A stretch of 64,000 nucleotides of DNA from Candidatus Eisenbacteria bacterium (lineage in GTDB: Bacteria; Eisenbacteria; RBG-16-71-46; SZUA-252): NCBI GenBank assembly GCA_005893275.1, contig VBOW01000035.1:16665-80664 (forward strand). The letters are read 5' to 3'. The notes below the pieces were generated by a model, which was not told the DNA's origin, searched no databases, and saw nothing but the letters and a program-made list of their open reading frames with translations. This document shows positions 52,401 through 62,004 of the stretch, piece by piece. The position numbers and the translations under genes are program-made. The first letter of the stretch is position 1, and every line of letters begins with the position of its first letter.

Positions 52401-53594
52401 CTATGTCCGGAAGAGAACGGACTCGTTCGAGAAAAGCCGCGTCGCGACGAGGAGCATGACGGCCGCCATCGCCGCGCTCATGCCGATCGCGACGAGCGCG
52501 TGGATCGGCACCACCGTGTCGGTCAGGATTTCCCGCTGGAGCAGCGCCGTGTTCAGGATCGGGATCGCAAATCGCCCGATCGGCGGCGTTCCGAGCTGCC
52601 GAAAGCTCCCCAAGCCGAGAAAGATCGCGGCCATGTAGACGTAGGTCGCGTAGGTCTGACCTTCGCGCATGCTCCGCGCGAAGCAGCCGATCGCGACGAG
52701 GGCGGCTCCCAGGAATATCGTGGTTGGAAGCACCGTCAGGAAAATGAAGAGCGCCTGGTCGGGCCGGATCGAGAGCTGCATCGACTGGGTCGCGAGCGCG
52801 GGCATGAGCCCCGCGACCACGGTGAAGTTGAACCAGAGCCCGAAAATGCCGATAAAGCCGGCCGTCAACGCCGTGCTGATCACCGCCATGCACTTGCCGA
52901 GCACCAGCTCGCCGCGAGAGGTCGAGGTCGCGAGAAGGGTCTCCAGCGTGCTTCGCTCCTTTTCCCCCGTCGTCGTGTCGATCGCGATGTGCATGGAACC
53001 GGCCGCGACCATGAAGACGAGGATATACGGAATGATGAAGGCCGCGATGTAGCGCCCCGTCTCCGCCTTCGAGGAGACGTCGCGATGGTCCACCGAGATG
53101 CCCGGAGCCTGGTCGACCTTGGCGCCGCGGCTCTGCGCCCATAGGACGGTCAGCGCCCGACGGACGTCGTCCAGGACGGGCCTCATCCGCACCTCCGCCG
53201 CCGAGGACTTGTGATCGGCATCTTTGTAGAGAAGCTCCACCTTCACGGAATCGCCGCGGGCGATGGATTGGCGGAGGACCGGAGGAATCACGAGCACGGC
53301 GTCCACGCCCGCGTCCTCCATGGAGGCGGGTGCCCGATCCAGGGGGACGGTGGAGACGCCCGCGACCTGTTGCAGGCGCTGACGCACGGCCGGGAGCTCC
53401 GCTTCGCCCACGATCCCCACGCGCACCTGGAGCGCGCTCTCGTCCCTCTTGTTCTGGGATTCGATCCAACCCATGAAGAGCATGAGCCCCGGGTAGAGGA
53501 TGAAGGGGACCACGAACACCGCGATGATCGTGCGGCCGTCCCGCATCGCGTCGCGCAGCTCCTTGCGGCATACGGTCCAGGACCTATGCGTCAC
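52401..53594 (-). CDS. ABC-2 type exporter permease (NatB-like)
   Basis: 397 residues. One N-terminal span (TIIAVFVVPFILYPGLMLFMG), a large extracytoplasmic domain (residues 50-200) and then five or six spans (YIAAFIIPYILVFMVAAGSMH, MPALATQ region, FLTVLPTTIFLGAALVAIGC). TTTGEKERSTLETLLATS is the family coupling segment. NatAB proteins export Na+, but related pairs export other ions, lipids or antibiotics. It starts with GTG, overlapping the ATPase gene by 11 bp. Confidence 0.88.
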   Translation of the reverse strand: MTHRSWTVCRKELRDAMRDGRTIIAVFVVPFILYPGLMLFMGWIESQNKRDESALQVRVGIVGEAELPAVRQRLQQVAGVSTVPLDRAPASMEDAGVDAVLVIPPVLRQSIARGDSVKVELLYKDADHKSSAAEVRMRPVLDDVRRALTVLWAQSRGAKVDQAPGISVDHRDVSSKAETGRYIAAFIIPYILVFMVAAGSMHIAIDTTTGEKERSTLETLLATSTSRGELVLGKCMAVISTALTAGFIGIFGLWFNFTVVAGLMPALATQSMQLSIRPDQALFIFLTVLPTTIFLGAALVAIGCFARSMREGQTYATYVYMAAIFLGLGSFRQLGTPPIGRFAIPILNTALLQREILTDTVVPIHALVAIGMSAAMAAVMLLVATRLFSNESVLFRT

Positions 53595-54330
53595 CGTTGA
53601 CCTCGCCGACCGTCTTCACGAACACATCTTCCAGCGACCCGCCGCCGTTCTCCCGCTTGAGCGAGTCCACGGTTCCCTGGGCCAGGATCGATCCCTTCTC
53701 GATGATCGCGATCTCGTCGCAGATCCGTTCGGCCTCGGTCATGATGTGCGTCGAAAAGATGACCGTGCGCCCCTTCGCGCTCAAATCGCGCACGATCCTC
53801 AACACCTCGCGCGCGCCCATGACGTCCAGCCCGGAGGTCGGTTCATCGAAGATGAGCACCGGCGGATCGTGGAGGACGACGCGAGCGAGCGAAAGCCGCT
53901 GCTTCATCCCGGTGGACATTTTCCCGACGCGCTTCTCGAGGAACTCACCCAAGCCGAAGGACTCCTGAAGCTCCGGGATCCGGGAGGCGATGGCCGCGGG
54001 CGTCATTCCCGCCAGCTCGCCGAAATATTCGAGCAGCTCCCGGCCGGTCAGCCGGTCGTAGAGCTTGGTGTCGCCGGAGAGATAGCCGATCCGCTTCCTC
54101 ACGTCGCCGGCGCGCTCATTCACGTCAAAGCCTTCGATCCGCGCCGTGCCCGAGGTGGGGACGAGGATCGTGGCGAGCATGCGGAGGGTGGTCGTTTTCC
54201 CGGCGCCGTTTCTGCCGAGCAGCCCGAAGATCCGACCCGGGGAGCAGGAGAAGGAGATGTCCCGGACCGCGGGGATATCGCCTTTCTTGCGGTCGTGGAA
54301 GGTCTTACCAAGGTTCAGTACTTCGATCAA
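53584..54330 (-). CDS. ABC transporter ATPase (NatA-like)
   Basis: 248 residues. Walker A is GRNGAGKTTT, Q-loop region GYLSGDTKLYDRLTG, signature MSTGMKQRLSLARV, Walker B LIFDEPTSGLD and His switch STHIM. Pairs with the NatB-like permease downstream. The start is a TTG with GGAG 5 nt upstream. It has no duplicated ATPase partner, so two copies should form the dimer. Confidence 0.93.
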   Translation of the reverse strand: MIEVLNLGKTFHDRKKGDIPAVRDISFSCSPGRIFGLLGRNGAGKTTTLRMLATILVPTSGTARIEGFDVNERAGDVRKRIGYLSGDTKLYDRLTGRELLEYFGELAGMTPAAIASRIPELQESFGLGEFLEKRVGKMSTGMKQRLSLARVVLHDPPVLIFDEPTSGLDVMGAREVLRIVRDLSAKGRTVIFSTHIMTEAERICDEIAIIEKGSILAQGTVDSLKRENGGGSLEDVFVKTVGEVNGDA

Positions 54331-54480
54331 TCGGACTCCGGGAGCCTCGCGGGGAAGGACCGCCCTGAAGCTTGCGCCCGGCCAGTCTAGGCATCCGGGC
54401 CGGGAGTGTCAACGCCGGCGGCGGCCTGTCCCCGCGCGGCCCCATTCCCTGCGGCGGCGCGGGCCGCCGCGAATCGAACC

Positions 54481-54509
54481 TTGATGCGCGGAGTCTAAAT
54501 CGTTAGTTT
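54481..54509 (+). promoter_or_regulatory. Possible promoter of the thioredoxin gene
   Basis: TTGATG (54481-54486) is 17 bp from TAGTTT (54504-54509). Downstream lies a hairpin GTGGAA/TTCCAC (54522-54538) just before the AAGGAG site of trxA (54548-54553). The -10 is weak. Confidence 0.35.
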
Positions 54510-54562
54510 TTCGCAGCTCGTGTGGAAGGGCGTTCCACTCATCGTGTAAGGAGTCTTGGCCC

Positions 54563-54898
54563 ATGTCTGATGCGGTCGTCCAGGTAAGCGATAGCACGTT
54601 CGAATCCGAGGTGCTGAATTCGAAGATCCCGGTTCTGGTGGATTTCTGGGCCGAGTGGTGCGGCCCCTGCCGGATCGTCTCCCCCGTCGTCGAGGAGGTC
54701 GCGAAGCAATACCAGGGGAAGATCAAAGTCGCCAAGGTCGACGTGGATCAGAACCAGCGGATCGCGGCACAGTACTCGATCCGCAGCATCCCCAGCCTCT
54801 ACGTCTTCAAAGGTGGGAAAATCGTCGAGCAGATTGTCGGCGCCGTTCCGAAGCACCAGATCGTATCGGTGCTCGACGGCGTGCTCTCGGCGGCCTAG
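54563..54898 (+). CDS. trxA: Thioredoxin
   Basis: 111 residues. The redox motif WCGPC is at residues 32-36, the cis-Pro in [11 protein letters not shown], and FWAEWCGPC fits TrxA. It reduces disulfides in the cytosol with electrons from thioredoxin reductase. AAGGAG lies 9 nt before the ATG. The last 4 bp overlap the end of the converging helicase gene. Confidence 0.96.
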   Translation: MSDAVVQVSDSTFESEVLNSKIPVLVDFWAEWCGPCRIVSPVVEEVAKQYQGKIKVAKVDVDQNQRIAAQYSIRSIPSLYVFKGGKIVEQIVGAVPKHQIVSVLDGVLSAA

Positions 54899-57816
54899 AC
54901 AGCGGACTCGCTGCAAATCGGACGGCAGGCGCAGATCGAGCAATTGTGCTCGCTCGGTTGGGCGTGGAAATCCCCGGAGCGTACGGCCTCGGCGATCGCG
55001 AGAATTCGATCCCGGGTCCGTTCGAGTTTTTCCTCGGAGCGCGTGGACGTTCCGACCGCCCCGCTCAAGACGTAGCGCAGCTCGAGCCGTTCGGGCACGC
55101 GGCCGGTCAGCTCCCTGTGCGCGAGGGCGTAGATCGATAGCTGCAGATTGTCTCGAGCGTTCGTGTCCGCATTCTCTTCCGCCTCCAGCTCGCTCGTCTT
55201 GTAATCGGTGATGACGACTCCGTCGCGCCCCTCGTCCACCCGGTCCATCCTGCCCGAAACGACAACGTCCCCGAGCTTGAACCGGAACGAGCGCTCGACG
55301 TCGGCCGGCGGCCCCTCGGAGTGGACCTCGCGCTCCAGGAAGGACCGCAGCGCCCCGGCGCCCTGATCGAATCGACGCCGGGCGTGCTCTTCCGACCGGT
55401 ATCCCTCGTTTCTCCAGCTCTGCCGGAATACCTCGATCACCTGGTCGAACGTGGGCGGCTCGCCCAGGCGATGGCGCTCGAGGGCGAACGCGACCGCCTG
55501 GTGGACCGCGTTCCCGAAGTTCACGCGGTGGTCCAGCGTCAGGATGGGATCGACGGCGAGCACGTGGAGGAAGTGGTACTTGAGCGGGCACGTGTCGTAG
55601 TCGGCAATGCGCTGGTGGCTCAACAAGATTGGCTCTCTGGCAGGCGGGCGCGCGAGCGGGGGAAGACCCTGCGGCGCGTCGGTCCTGTACGCCTCCAGCT
55701 CCTCCAGCGCGCGCTGCTTCTTTTGCGCCGGCGCTGGTTTTCCCAGGTCGAATGCCTCCGACAGGAACTCGCTTCGCTGCCGGGGCCGCTTGCCCCCGTA
55801 GTCTACCGCATGGGTCGCGACCAGCTCCTCCTTCGCGCGCGTGAAGGCGACGTAGCAGAGCCGGCGTTCCTCTTCTTTGTGCAGCTCGGAGCTGTGCCGC
55901 TCCCCGGGAGCCAGCTCGACCGGCACTTCGATTCCCCGGCGGAGATTCCGGGTCGGGAAGCGGTCGGTCGCGGCCTGCACCAGATAGACAACCGGAAACT
56001 CGAGGCCCTTCGCGCGGTGGATGGTGAGGACCTGGACCACGTCCGATTCCTCGCCGATCTCCGCCACCGCGGGATCCTCCCCGTACTCCATGATCGCCCC
56101 GAGATGGCGGAGGAAGAGCGGCACCCGGTCCACGACCGCGACGGAGCCATAGGACTGAATAACCTTGAAAAACTTGACGATGTTTCGCGCCTTGATCTCG
56201 TCTTCGAAGCTCGAAGGAGTGCGAAGCCTCTTGATGATCCCGCGGCGCTCGAGGTAGGCGCGCAGCACCTCTCCCACGCGGTGGTCGCGGGCGGTGTGCT
56301 TGAGCGTGCGGAGATCTTCGAGCATCGTCGCGATCCGTTCCCTCGCCTCCTCGGAGACCTCGACCGCTGCCGAGCCCGTGCTCGCCCGCTCCATGAGCGT
56401 GCGCAGCTTCGTCGGTTCGGAGGAAAGGGCGTGCACGAGCCGGCTCAGATCGTCCCCCGGCACCCCGTACGCCGATTCCGCCAGGTAGTACAGGTGATCC
56501 TCGCGTGCGTCCTGCGACAGGGAGTAGAGGAGCGCCACCAGCTCCTTGATCTCGGGACGCTGGAAGAGCCCCCGGCTGCCCGAGAAGTAATACGGCACGC
56601 CCTGCTCGTCGAGCGCGCGGAGGAAGGGTTCCGCGTTCTTGTTCGAGCGCACGAGAATCGCGAAGTCCCGGCACCGGCGCGCTCCCGATTCCACGGCGGC
56701 GCGGATCTCCGCCGCCACCCAGGCCGCCTCTTCGGCCTCGGTGGGAAGCTCCTTGATGCGCGGCACCGGCCCGCTCCGCTCGGTCAGAAGCTCCTTCGAG
56801 ATGTGGAGCCGGGTCTCGAGGCGGTCCCGATTCACGAGGATGAGCCGCCGGGCGGATTTCAGGATTTCCCGCGTCGAGCGGTAGTTCCGCGTGAGCACGA
56901 TCGAGCGGGCGTCCGGAAAGAACTCGTGAAACTTGAGGATGTTCTGGAGGTGGGCGCCCCGGAATCGATAGATGCTCTGGTCGTCATCCCCCACGACGAC
57001 CAGATTCCGGTGGACCGCCGTGAGGCGCCTCACGATCTCGAACTGAACCGGGTTCGTGTCCTGGAACTCGTCCACGAGGACGTACCGGAAGCGCTCCTGG
57101 AGGAATCGGAGCGCCGAGGGGCTCTCATCAAAAACCTTGAGCGACAGGGCAAGAAGATCCCCGAAATCGGCGAATCCCCCCTTCCAGAGGAGGTGGTTGT
57201 AGCGATCGGCGGCTTGGGCCAGCTCGAGGAACCGCGCGAAGCCATCCCGATCCGCGGAGTTCGCCCCGGGACGCGCGAGCCCCGCCTCGGCGAAGCGCCT
57301 CAGCTCTTCGGGATCGATCGGGTAGTCCTTGAGCCTGTTGAAGAACGCCGCCAGCTCGCGCAGGTATCTCGTCGGATCGGATAGCGGCGCGTAGTGGTTC
57401 AACCCGAGGGCCTCGAGATGCTCCGCGAGAAAGAGCGCCTGCGCCGACTGATCCAGAACCGTAAAACCGGGGGCGATCCCGATTTCGATCCCGAAGGTCG
57501 AGAGCACCTCCTCACCGAACGCGTGGAAGGTCGCGATCTGGGCGTCGGCGTATCCGTACGGAACGAGAATGTCCACCCGCTCCTGCATCTCGGTCGCGGC
57601 TTTCTCATTGAAGGTGAGGGCCAAGATTTCCGACGCGCGCGCGCGCCCCGACGCGATCAGATGCGCGACGCGGCGCGCGATGACGGTGGTCTTCCCCGTC
57701 CCCGCCCCCGCCACGATGAGGAGCGGCCCTTGGTCGTGCTCGACCGCGGCCCTCTGCTCCGGGTCGAGCCCCTCCAGATCGGAGGTCACCCGCGGGTGGA
57801 TCTGGGGCGGCCTCAT
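54895..57816 (-). CDS. UvrD/AddA-like helicase with C-terminal PD-(D/E)XK nuclease and Cys cluster
   Basis: 973 residues. Superfamily 1 motifs: Walker [10 protein letters not shown] (about 36-44), [27 protein letters not shown], and [14 protein letters not shown]. From about residue 725 a nuclease domain has [22 protein letters not shown] and ITDYKTSE, with cysteines in DTCPLKY and in [10 protein letters not shown] at the end, like the Fe-S clasp of AddB and Cas4. It resembles single-chain RecB-type helicase-nucleases for DNA repair. It starts 4 bp before the transporter end. Confidence 0.9.
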   Translation of the reverse strand: MRPPQIHPRVTSDLEGLDPEQRAAVEHDQGPLLIVAGAGTGKTTVIARRVAHLIASGRARASEILALTFNEKAATEMQERVDILVPYGYADAQIATFHAFGEEVLSTFGIEIGIAPGFTVLDQSAQALFLAEHLEALGLNHYAPLSDPTRYLRELAAFFNRLKDYPIDPEELRRFAEAGLARPGANSADRDGFARFLELAQAADRYNHLLWKGGFADFGDLLALSLKVFDESPSALRFLQERFRYVLVDEFQDTNPVQFEIVRRLTAVHRNLVVVGDDDQSIYRFRGAHLQNILKFHEFFPDARSIVLTRNYRSTREILKSARRLILVNRDRLETRLHISKELLTERSGPVPRIKELPTEAEEAAWVAAEIRAAVESGARRCRDFAILVRSNKNAEPFLRALDEQGVPYYFSGSRGLFQRPEIKELVALLYSLSQDAREDHLYYLAESAYGVPGDDLSRLVHALSSEPTKLRTLMERASTGSAAVEVSEEARERIATMLEDLRTLKHTARDHRVGEVLRAYLERRGIIKRLRTPSSFEDEIKARNIVKFFKVIQSYGSVAVVDRVPLFLRHLGAIMEYGEDPAVAEIGEESDVVQVLTIHRAKGLEFPVVYLVQAATDRFPTRNLRRGIEVPVELAPGERHSSELHKEEERRLCYVAFTRAKEELVATHAVDYGGKRPRQRSEFLSEAFDLGKPAPAQKKQRALEELEAYRTDAPQGLPPLARPPAREPILLSHQRIADYDTCPLKYHFLHVLAVDPILTLDHRVNFGNAVHQAVAFALERHRLGEPPTFDQVIEVFRQSWRNEGYRSEEHARRRFDQGAGALRSFLEREVHSEGPPADVERSFRFKLGDVVVSGRMDRVDEGRDGVVITDYKTSELEAEENADTNARDNLQLSIYALAHRELTGRVPERLELRYVLSGAVGTSTRSEEKLERTRDRILAIAEAVRSGDFHAQPSEHNCSICACRPICSESAV

Positions 57817-59174
57817 CGGGGGAACAACAAGAAGGCGAGCGAGACAAGCGGCGCGTAGACGCAGAAGAGGATCAAGCAGAACCCGAGAATCTCACGGAAG
57901 TCCAGCTTCGCCGCGGCGAGGAGCGGGATCGCCCAGAAAGGCTGGATGATGTCGGTCATCATGTCGCCCCAGGCGTAGGCGGTCACGACCTTGGCCGCCG
58001 GCACGCCGAGCGTTTGGCCCGCGGAGAGGATGTAGGGCGCTTCGATCGCCCACTTGGAGCCTCCCGAGGGCACGAAATAGTTCACGATTCCCGAGTACCA
58101 GTAGACGATCAGGGGATACGTGCGCGCCGTCGCGCCCGCGACAAAGACGCCGGCCAGCGCCTCGGCGAGGTGGGTCTCGCGGATGATGCCATACATCCCC
58201 GCGTAGAGAGGGAACTGCAAGATGATTCCGAAAACGAGCCCGCTCGCCTCCTCCGCGGCCCCTACGAGCGAGGCGGCGGAAGGATGGAGCGCGACCGCGA
58301 GGCCCAGCATGACGAAGTTGAGCGCGTTCAGCGTGACCGCGTGCTGCGGCCTCATGAAGACGTAATCCACGACCCAGACGAGGGCGAGCGCGCCGAAGGT
58401 GAGGTTCACCCATCTCGAGTACTCGAGCCGGGTCGCAGGCGCCGGTCGTTCCACCGCCGTCGGGGGACGGGGCGGCCGGAACATGTGGATCGACTCGAGC
58501 TGGGCAGGCGTCGCCTCGACGGTCTCCGCGGGGGCGGGATGCAGGAGGGGCGTGACGATCGAGAAGAGCAGCACCACGAGCGCGACCAGGATGAGATTGA
58601 AGGGCGCGAAGATGGTCTCGGAAACCGGGATGATTCCTATTTCCGATTCGAGGAAGTGCCCCGGGGTGGCGACGAGAAGGGGGGCGGAGGCGGAGAGCCC
58701 GGCGTGCCACGTCGTGCCCATGCCGAGGTAGGCGGCCGCGAGGAGGAGCCGGTAATCGACTCCCGCCCTTCGCCGCCCCAGCTCGCGGACCAAGACGGCG
58801 CTTCCCACGATGCTGATCCCCCAATGAACCAGCGCCAGCATCATCGAACCGAGCGCCACCAACAGGATGGACTGGCGCGGGGTTCGGGGCCGAGAAGCAA
58901 GCCACGCGAGGGCGCGTCCGACCGGGGGCGACACCGCGACGATGCTCCCCGTGAACATGATGAGGCACATCTGCATGGAAAAGGGGAGCAGCTCCCAGAA
59001 ACCGTCCCCCCACGCCGAGACGCACGTGAGGAAGGAGGCGTGTCCCGCCGTGACCCCGAGGAGCAGGACGATGAGCGTAAGGAGCCAGGCGATCGTGAAG
59101 GTTCCGGGAACCCACCGCTGGGTCCAGTCCGTGAGCCGGGTCGCCGCGCGCGCGAATGCGGTGTGAATCGCCAT
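57813..59174 (-). CDS. Short-chain fatty acid transporter (AtoE family)
   Basis: 453 residues with about 12 membrane spans. Family blocks include DWTQRWVPGTFTIAWLLTLI, SSILLVALGSMMLALVHWGIS-type helices, YRLLLAAAYLGMGTTWHAGLS and YWYSGIVNYFVPSGGSKW. AtoE imports short-chain fatty acids with protons. It could feed the acyl-CoA and CoA-transferase enzymes of the first third of the window. Its stop overlaps the helicase start by 4 bp. Confidence 0.9.
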   Translation of the reverse strand: MAIHTAFARAATRLTDWTQRWVPGTFTIAWLLTLIVLLLGVTAGHASFLTCVSAWGDGFWELLPFSMQMCLIMFTGSIVAVSPPVGRALAWLASRPRTPRQSILLVALGSMMLALVHWGISIVGSAVLVRELGRRRAGVDYRLLLAAAYLGMGTTWHAGLSASAPLLVATPGHFLESEIGIIPVSETIFAPFNLILVALVVLLFSIVTPLLHPAPAETVEATPAQLESIHMFRPPRPPTAVERPAPATRLEYSRWVNLTFGALALVWVVDYVFMRPQHAVTLNALNFVMLGLAVALHPSAASLVGAAEEASGLVFGIILQFPLYAGMYGIIRETHLAEALAGVFVAGATARTYPLIVYWYSGIVNYFVPSGGSKWAIEAPYILSAGQTLGVPAAKVVTAYAWGDMMTDIIQPFWAIPLLAAAKLDFREILGFCLILFCVYAPLVSLAFLLFPR

Positions 59175-59229
59175 GGCGGCCGCACGCTAGCAGATGGGTT
59201 CGAGGATGGCAACGCGGGTGGAAGCGGCG

Positions 59230-59235
59230 TAGAAT
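59230..59235 (+). promoter_or_regulatory. -10-like TAGAAT just before a start codon
   Basis: TAGAAT ends 8 nt before ATG 59244. TGGCAA (59207-59212) is 17 bp upstream. Transcription would start within a few bases of the ATG. No ribosome site lies between them. Confidence 0.3.
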
Positions 59236-59243
59236 GCCCGCCC

Positions 59244-60185
59244 ATGAACGCCGAAGTGGGGGTCGTCGGCTCGACGAGGGCCGGAGCGCCACTCCCGCAG
59301 GTAGCCGACTACTTCCGCGCGATCGTGAGCCTCGGCCGGCGCTCCTTCCGACCCGCTCTGCCCGCGCTCCTGCTCCTTTACTTCTACCGCCTCGGCATCG
59401 GCGTCTACGTCGCGCTCTCGGACTACGCCTATCCCGAAGGGAGGGACGCGATCGGCGCCTTTCTTCCCCAGATCGCGATCATCGGGACCTTTGTTCCGCT
59501 CCTGCTCCTGATCTATACCCCGTTTCTTCCTCTACAAGACGGCATCCTGCGCGGGCGCGACGTGAGCTTCGGGGCCGCGATCCGGCAAGTGCTCGAGGTT
59601 GCGTGGAGTTTCATGATCTCGGGAGTCGTTCAGATGCTGATTCTCTTCACGCCGTTCGTCGCGCTGTGCGTCGTGGCGGGAATCATGGTTTCGGTCAGCC
59701 GGGCGGATCCCGATACCGCCCGCGTCGTCGCGATGGCGTTCGTGCTGCTGGCGGGCCTCGTCTGGTCGCTCGTCGGGAGCCTCTTCTTGATGTTCGCGAC
59801 GCCCGCCGTCGTGCTCGATGGCGAGGGGCCGGTCCGGTCCATCACGACGAGCATCCGGCTCGTTCGGGAAAACCTTGCAGGAGTGCTCGGCCGGCTCCTG
59901 GCCTTCGTGTTTGTCGCCACCATCGTGTATTTATTCGCGATGATGCCTTCGGCGATTCTCACCGCCGCGGAACGATCCTCGGGACTCGCTTCGGCTCCCT
60001 TCAAGGTGGCGGGCGTGATCTGGTCGAGCGCGATCGATACCGTCTTTTTCCCGTTCTGGGTGGCCGCGCTGATGGCCCTCTACCGCGCCCTCGCTCCGCG
60101 CGCCGCCGAGACAGGCTCGGGTGCGCCGGTCGCGATCGAGGACGAGCTCCGCCCGGCGACCGCGGCCCGCGCTCCCTTCGAATAA
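59244..60185 (+). CDS. Multi-spanning membrane protein, function unknown
   Basis: 313 residues with six or so spans, among them FLPQIAIIGTFVPLLLLIYTPFL, MLILFTPFVALCVVAGIMVSV and LLAFVFVATIVYLFAMMPSAIL. The middle segment SITTSIRLVRENLAGVLGRLLAFV resembles helices of glycerophosphoryl-type or YciC-like membrane proteins. No catalytic motif was found. It is divergent from the AtoE gene and 6 bp before the deacetylase gene. Confidence 0.72.
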   Translation: MNAEVGVVGSTRAGAPLPQVADYFRAIVSLGRRSFRPALPALLLLYFYRLGIGVYVALSDYAYPEGRDAIGAFLPQIAIIGTFVPLLLLIYTPFLPLQDGILRGRDVSFGAAIRQVLEVAWSFMISGVVQMLILFTPFVALCVVAGIMVSVSRADPDTARVVAMAFVLLAGLVWSLVGSLFLMFATPAVVLDGEGPVRSITTSIRLVRENLAGVLGRLLAFVFVATIVYLFAMMPSAILTAAERSSGLASAPFKVAGVIWSSAIDTVFFPFWVAALMALYRALAPRAAETGSGAPVAIEDELRPATAARAPFE

Positions 60186-60191
60186 GGTGCC

Positions 60192-61103
60192 GTGTCCGCG
60201 CCGGCGGTCGTCCATTCCAACGGTTATTTCGCGGACATCGGCGGGCACGTCTTCCCGACCCGGAAATTCCGCCTCGTTCGCGAGGAAATCGTGCGGCGAG
60301 GGCTTCTCGCCGACTCCGAGGTCCTCGAGCCGGGACGCGCGAGCCTCGAGCAAGTGCTTCGCGTGCACGATCGCGCCTACGTGGACAAGCTCGTCCAGGG
60401 GCGGCTCTCCGTGCTCGAGGAGGCGATCTTGGAGCTTCCCTACTCGAAGCAGCTCGTCGAGGCCTCCTTCCTGTGCGCGGGGGGCAGCATCCTTGCCGGG
60501 CGGGAGGCGCTCGCGCGCGGCGGCGTCGGGATCAACCTGGGCGGCGGGTTCCATCACGCGTTTCCGGATCACGGCGAAGGTTTTTGCGTTTTCAACGACA
60601 TCGCGATTGCGATCCGCGCGCTTCAGCACGAGGGGCTGATCCGCCGGGCGGCCGTGATCGACTTGGACGTCCACCAGGGGAACGGCACGGCCGCTATTTT
60701 CCGCGACGATCCCAGTGTCTTCACGTTCTCGATGCACGAGGAACAGAACTACCCGGCGGTCAAGCCGCCGAGCGATCTCGACATCGGACTGGATACCGGC
60801 ACGGGCGGCGCGGAGTACCTTGCCGCGCTCGAGCGTCATGCGCCCGCGATATTGGACCGGCACCGCCCGGATCTCGTCGCCTACGTCGCGGGAGCGGACC
60901 CCTTCGAGGAGGACCAGCTCGGCCGATTGAAGTTGAGCCGCGAAGACCTGCGCCGGCGAGACCACATCGTGTTCGGAGCGTGCGCCTCGCGCGGCATCCC
61001 GGCGGCCGCGTTCCTGGCGGGCGGATACGCGATGAGGGTGGAGGACACGGTCGGCATCCACGGGGACATGATCGCGGGGGCGTTCGCGATAACCGGGGCT
61101 TGA
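60192..61103 (+). CDS. Histone-deacetylase/AcuC-like zinc deacetylase
   Basis: 303 residues, close to class IV HDACs and acetoin-utilisation proteins. The active site has the His pair in GGGFHHAFPDHGEGFCVFND, the zinc ligands Asp-x-His in VIDLDVHQGNGTA, and a further Asp in AGADPFEED. Family members deacetylate lysine or polyamines; which substrate applies here is not clear. GTG start 6 bp after the membrane-protein stop, with AAGGTG as a weak ribosome site. Confidence 0.9.
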   Translation: MSAPAVVHSNGYFADIGGHVFPTRKFRLVREEIVRRGLLADSEVLEPGRASLEQVLRVHDRAYVDKLVQGRLSVLEEAILELPYSKQLVEASFLCAGGSILAGREALARGGVGINLGGGFHHAFPDHGEGFCVFNDIAIAIRALQHEGLIRRAAVIDLDVHQGNGTAAIFRDDPSVFTFSMHEEQNYPAVKPPSDLDIGLDTGTGGAEYLAALERHAPAILDRHRPDLVAYVAGADPFEEDQLGRLKLSREDLRRRDHIVFGACASRGIPAAAFLAGGYAMRVEDTVGIHGDMIAGAFAITGA

Positions 61104-61128
61104 TTTTCGCGCCTCTATCTTGTATAGT
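61100..61128 (+). promoter_or_regulatory. Sigma70-type promoter upstream of the DoxX-like gene
   Basis: TTGATT (61100-61105) is 17 bp from TATAGT (61123-61128). It implies that transcription begins near 61135, so the longest reading frame (start 61120) cannot be fully translated from it. Confidence 0.6.
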
Positions 61129-61137
61129 TGTAATAAC

Positions 61138-62004
61138 TTGAACGAATTTGCCTCCCAGCGAGCCGCCGTAACCTCTTCCCTGGCAACCCGATCAACGGCC
61201 GTTTCCGCCACCCAGCTCGCCACGCTGCTCCATTGGATGTTTCGCGTCTCGGTCCTCATGGAATTTGTGGGACACGGCGCGTTCGGGGTCATGACCAAAG
61301 CCTCCTGGGTTCCCTACTTCGGGGTGTTCGGGATCAGCGAGCCGATGGCGTACCGGCTGATGCCGGTCATCGGCACGATCGACATCTCCATGGCGATCAT
61401 GGGATTCCTGAGCCCGCGTCGAGCACTGCTCGTCTACATGACCTTTTGGGGATCGTTCACGGCGATTCTGCGGCCATTGTCCGGGGAATCCTTCTGGGAG
61501 GTCCTGGACCGCGCCGGGAACTACGGCGTCCCGCTAGCGTTTCTCTTGCTCAGCGGGCCGGGACGCACGTGGCGGGAATGGCTCGAGCCGATCCGGCCCC
61601 GCCCGGTGACGCGCGAATCGCTCCGCGGGCTCGCCGCGGTGCTGCGCTGGACGACGTCGCTCTTCCTGATCGGGCATGGGGCGTACGGGGCGGTCGTTCA
61701 CAAGGCCGTGCTCACGAGGCAGTACGCCGCGATCGGGCTCTCGTCCTTGCCCTGGGTGGGGGGTGCCTTCACGGAGATACTGGGATGGCTCGAGATCGCG
61801 CTCGGGCTCGCGATCGCGATCCGGCCGCTCCGGTACGCGCTGATCGCGGTCGCCGTGTTCAAGCTCGCGACGGAGCTTCTCTATCCCATGACCGGATCGC
61901 CGATCTGGGAATTCATCGAGCGCGGCGGATCCTACATCGCGCCGCTCGCGCTCTTCGCGGTCGTGCTGAGCGCGCGCGAGGGAACCCCGGGAAAGACAGA
62001 ATGA
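61138..62004 (+). CDS. DoxX-like membrane protein, function unknown
   Basis: 288 residues if begun at TTG 61138, just downstream of a good promoter. Six or more spans include FVGHGAFGVMTKASWVPYF and GHGAYGAVVHKAVLTRQYA, a repeated hydrophobic His-Gly pattern that suggests an internal duplication. The second half (LEIALGLAIAIRPLRYALIAV) resembles DoxX proteins. Role unknown. The start is uncertain because no ribosome site is visible. The stop overlaps the next start by 4 bp (ATGA). Confidence 0.65.
   Translation: MNEFASQRAAVTSSLATRSTAVSATQLATLLHWMFRVSVLMEFVGHGAFGVMTKASWVPYFGVFGISEPMAYRLMPVIGTIDISMAIMGFLSPRRALLVYMTFWGSFTAILRPLSGESFWEVLDRAGNYGVPLAFLLLSGPGRTWREWLEPIRPRPVTRESLRGLAAVLRWTTSLFLIGHGAYGAVVHKAVLTRQYAAIGLSSLPWVGGAFTEILGWLEIALGLAIAIRPLRYALIAVAVFKLATELLYPMTGSPIWEFIERGGSYIAPLALFAVVLSAREGTPGKTE

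Noticed and set aside
54466..54500. tRNA- or tmRNA-like GGTTCGATTC on the minus strand
   Set aside because: The T-loop-like string is present, but the T-stem does not pair, no acceptor or anticodon stem fits, and no CCA or tag region is nearby.
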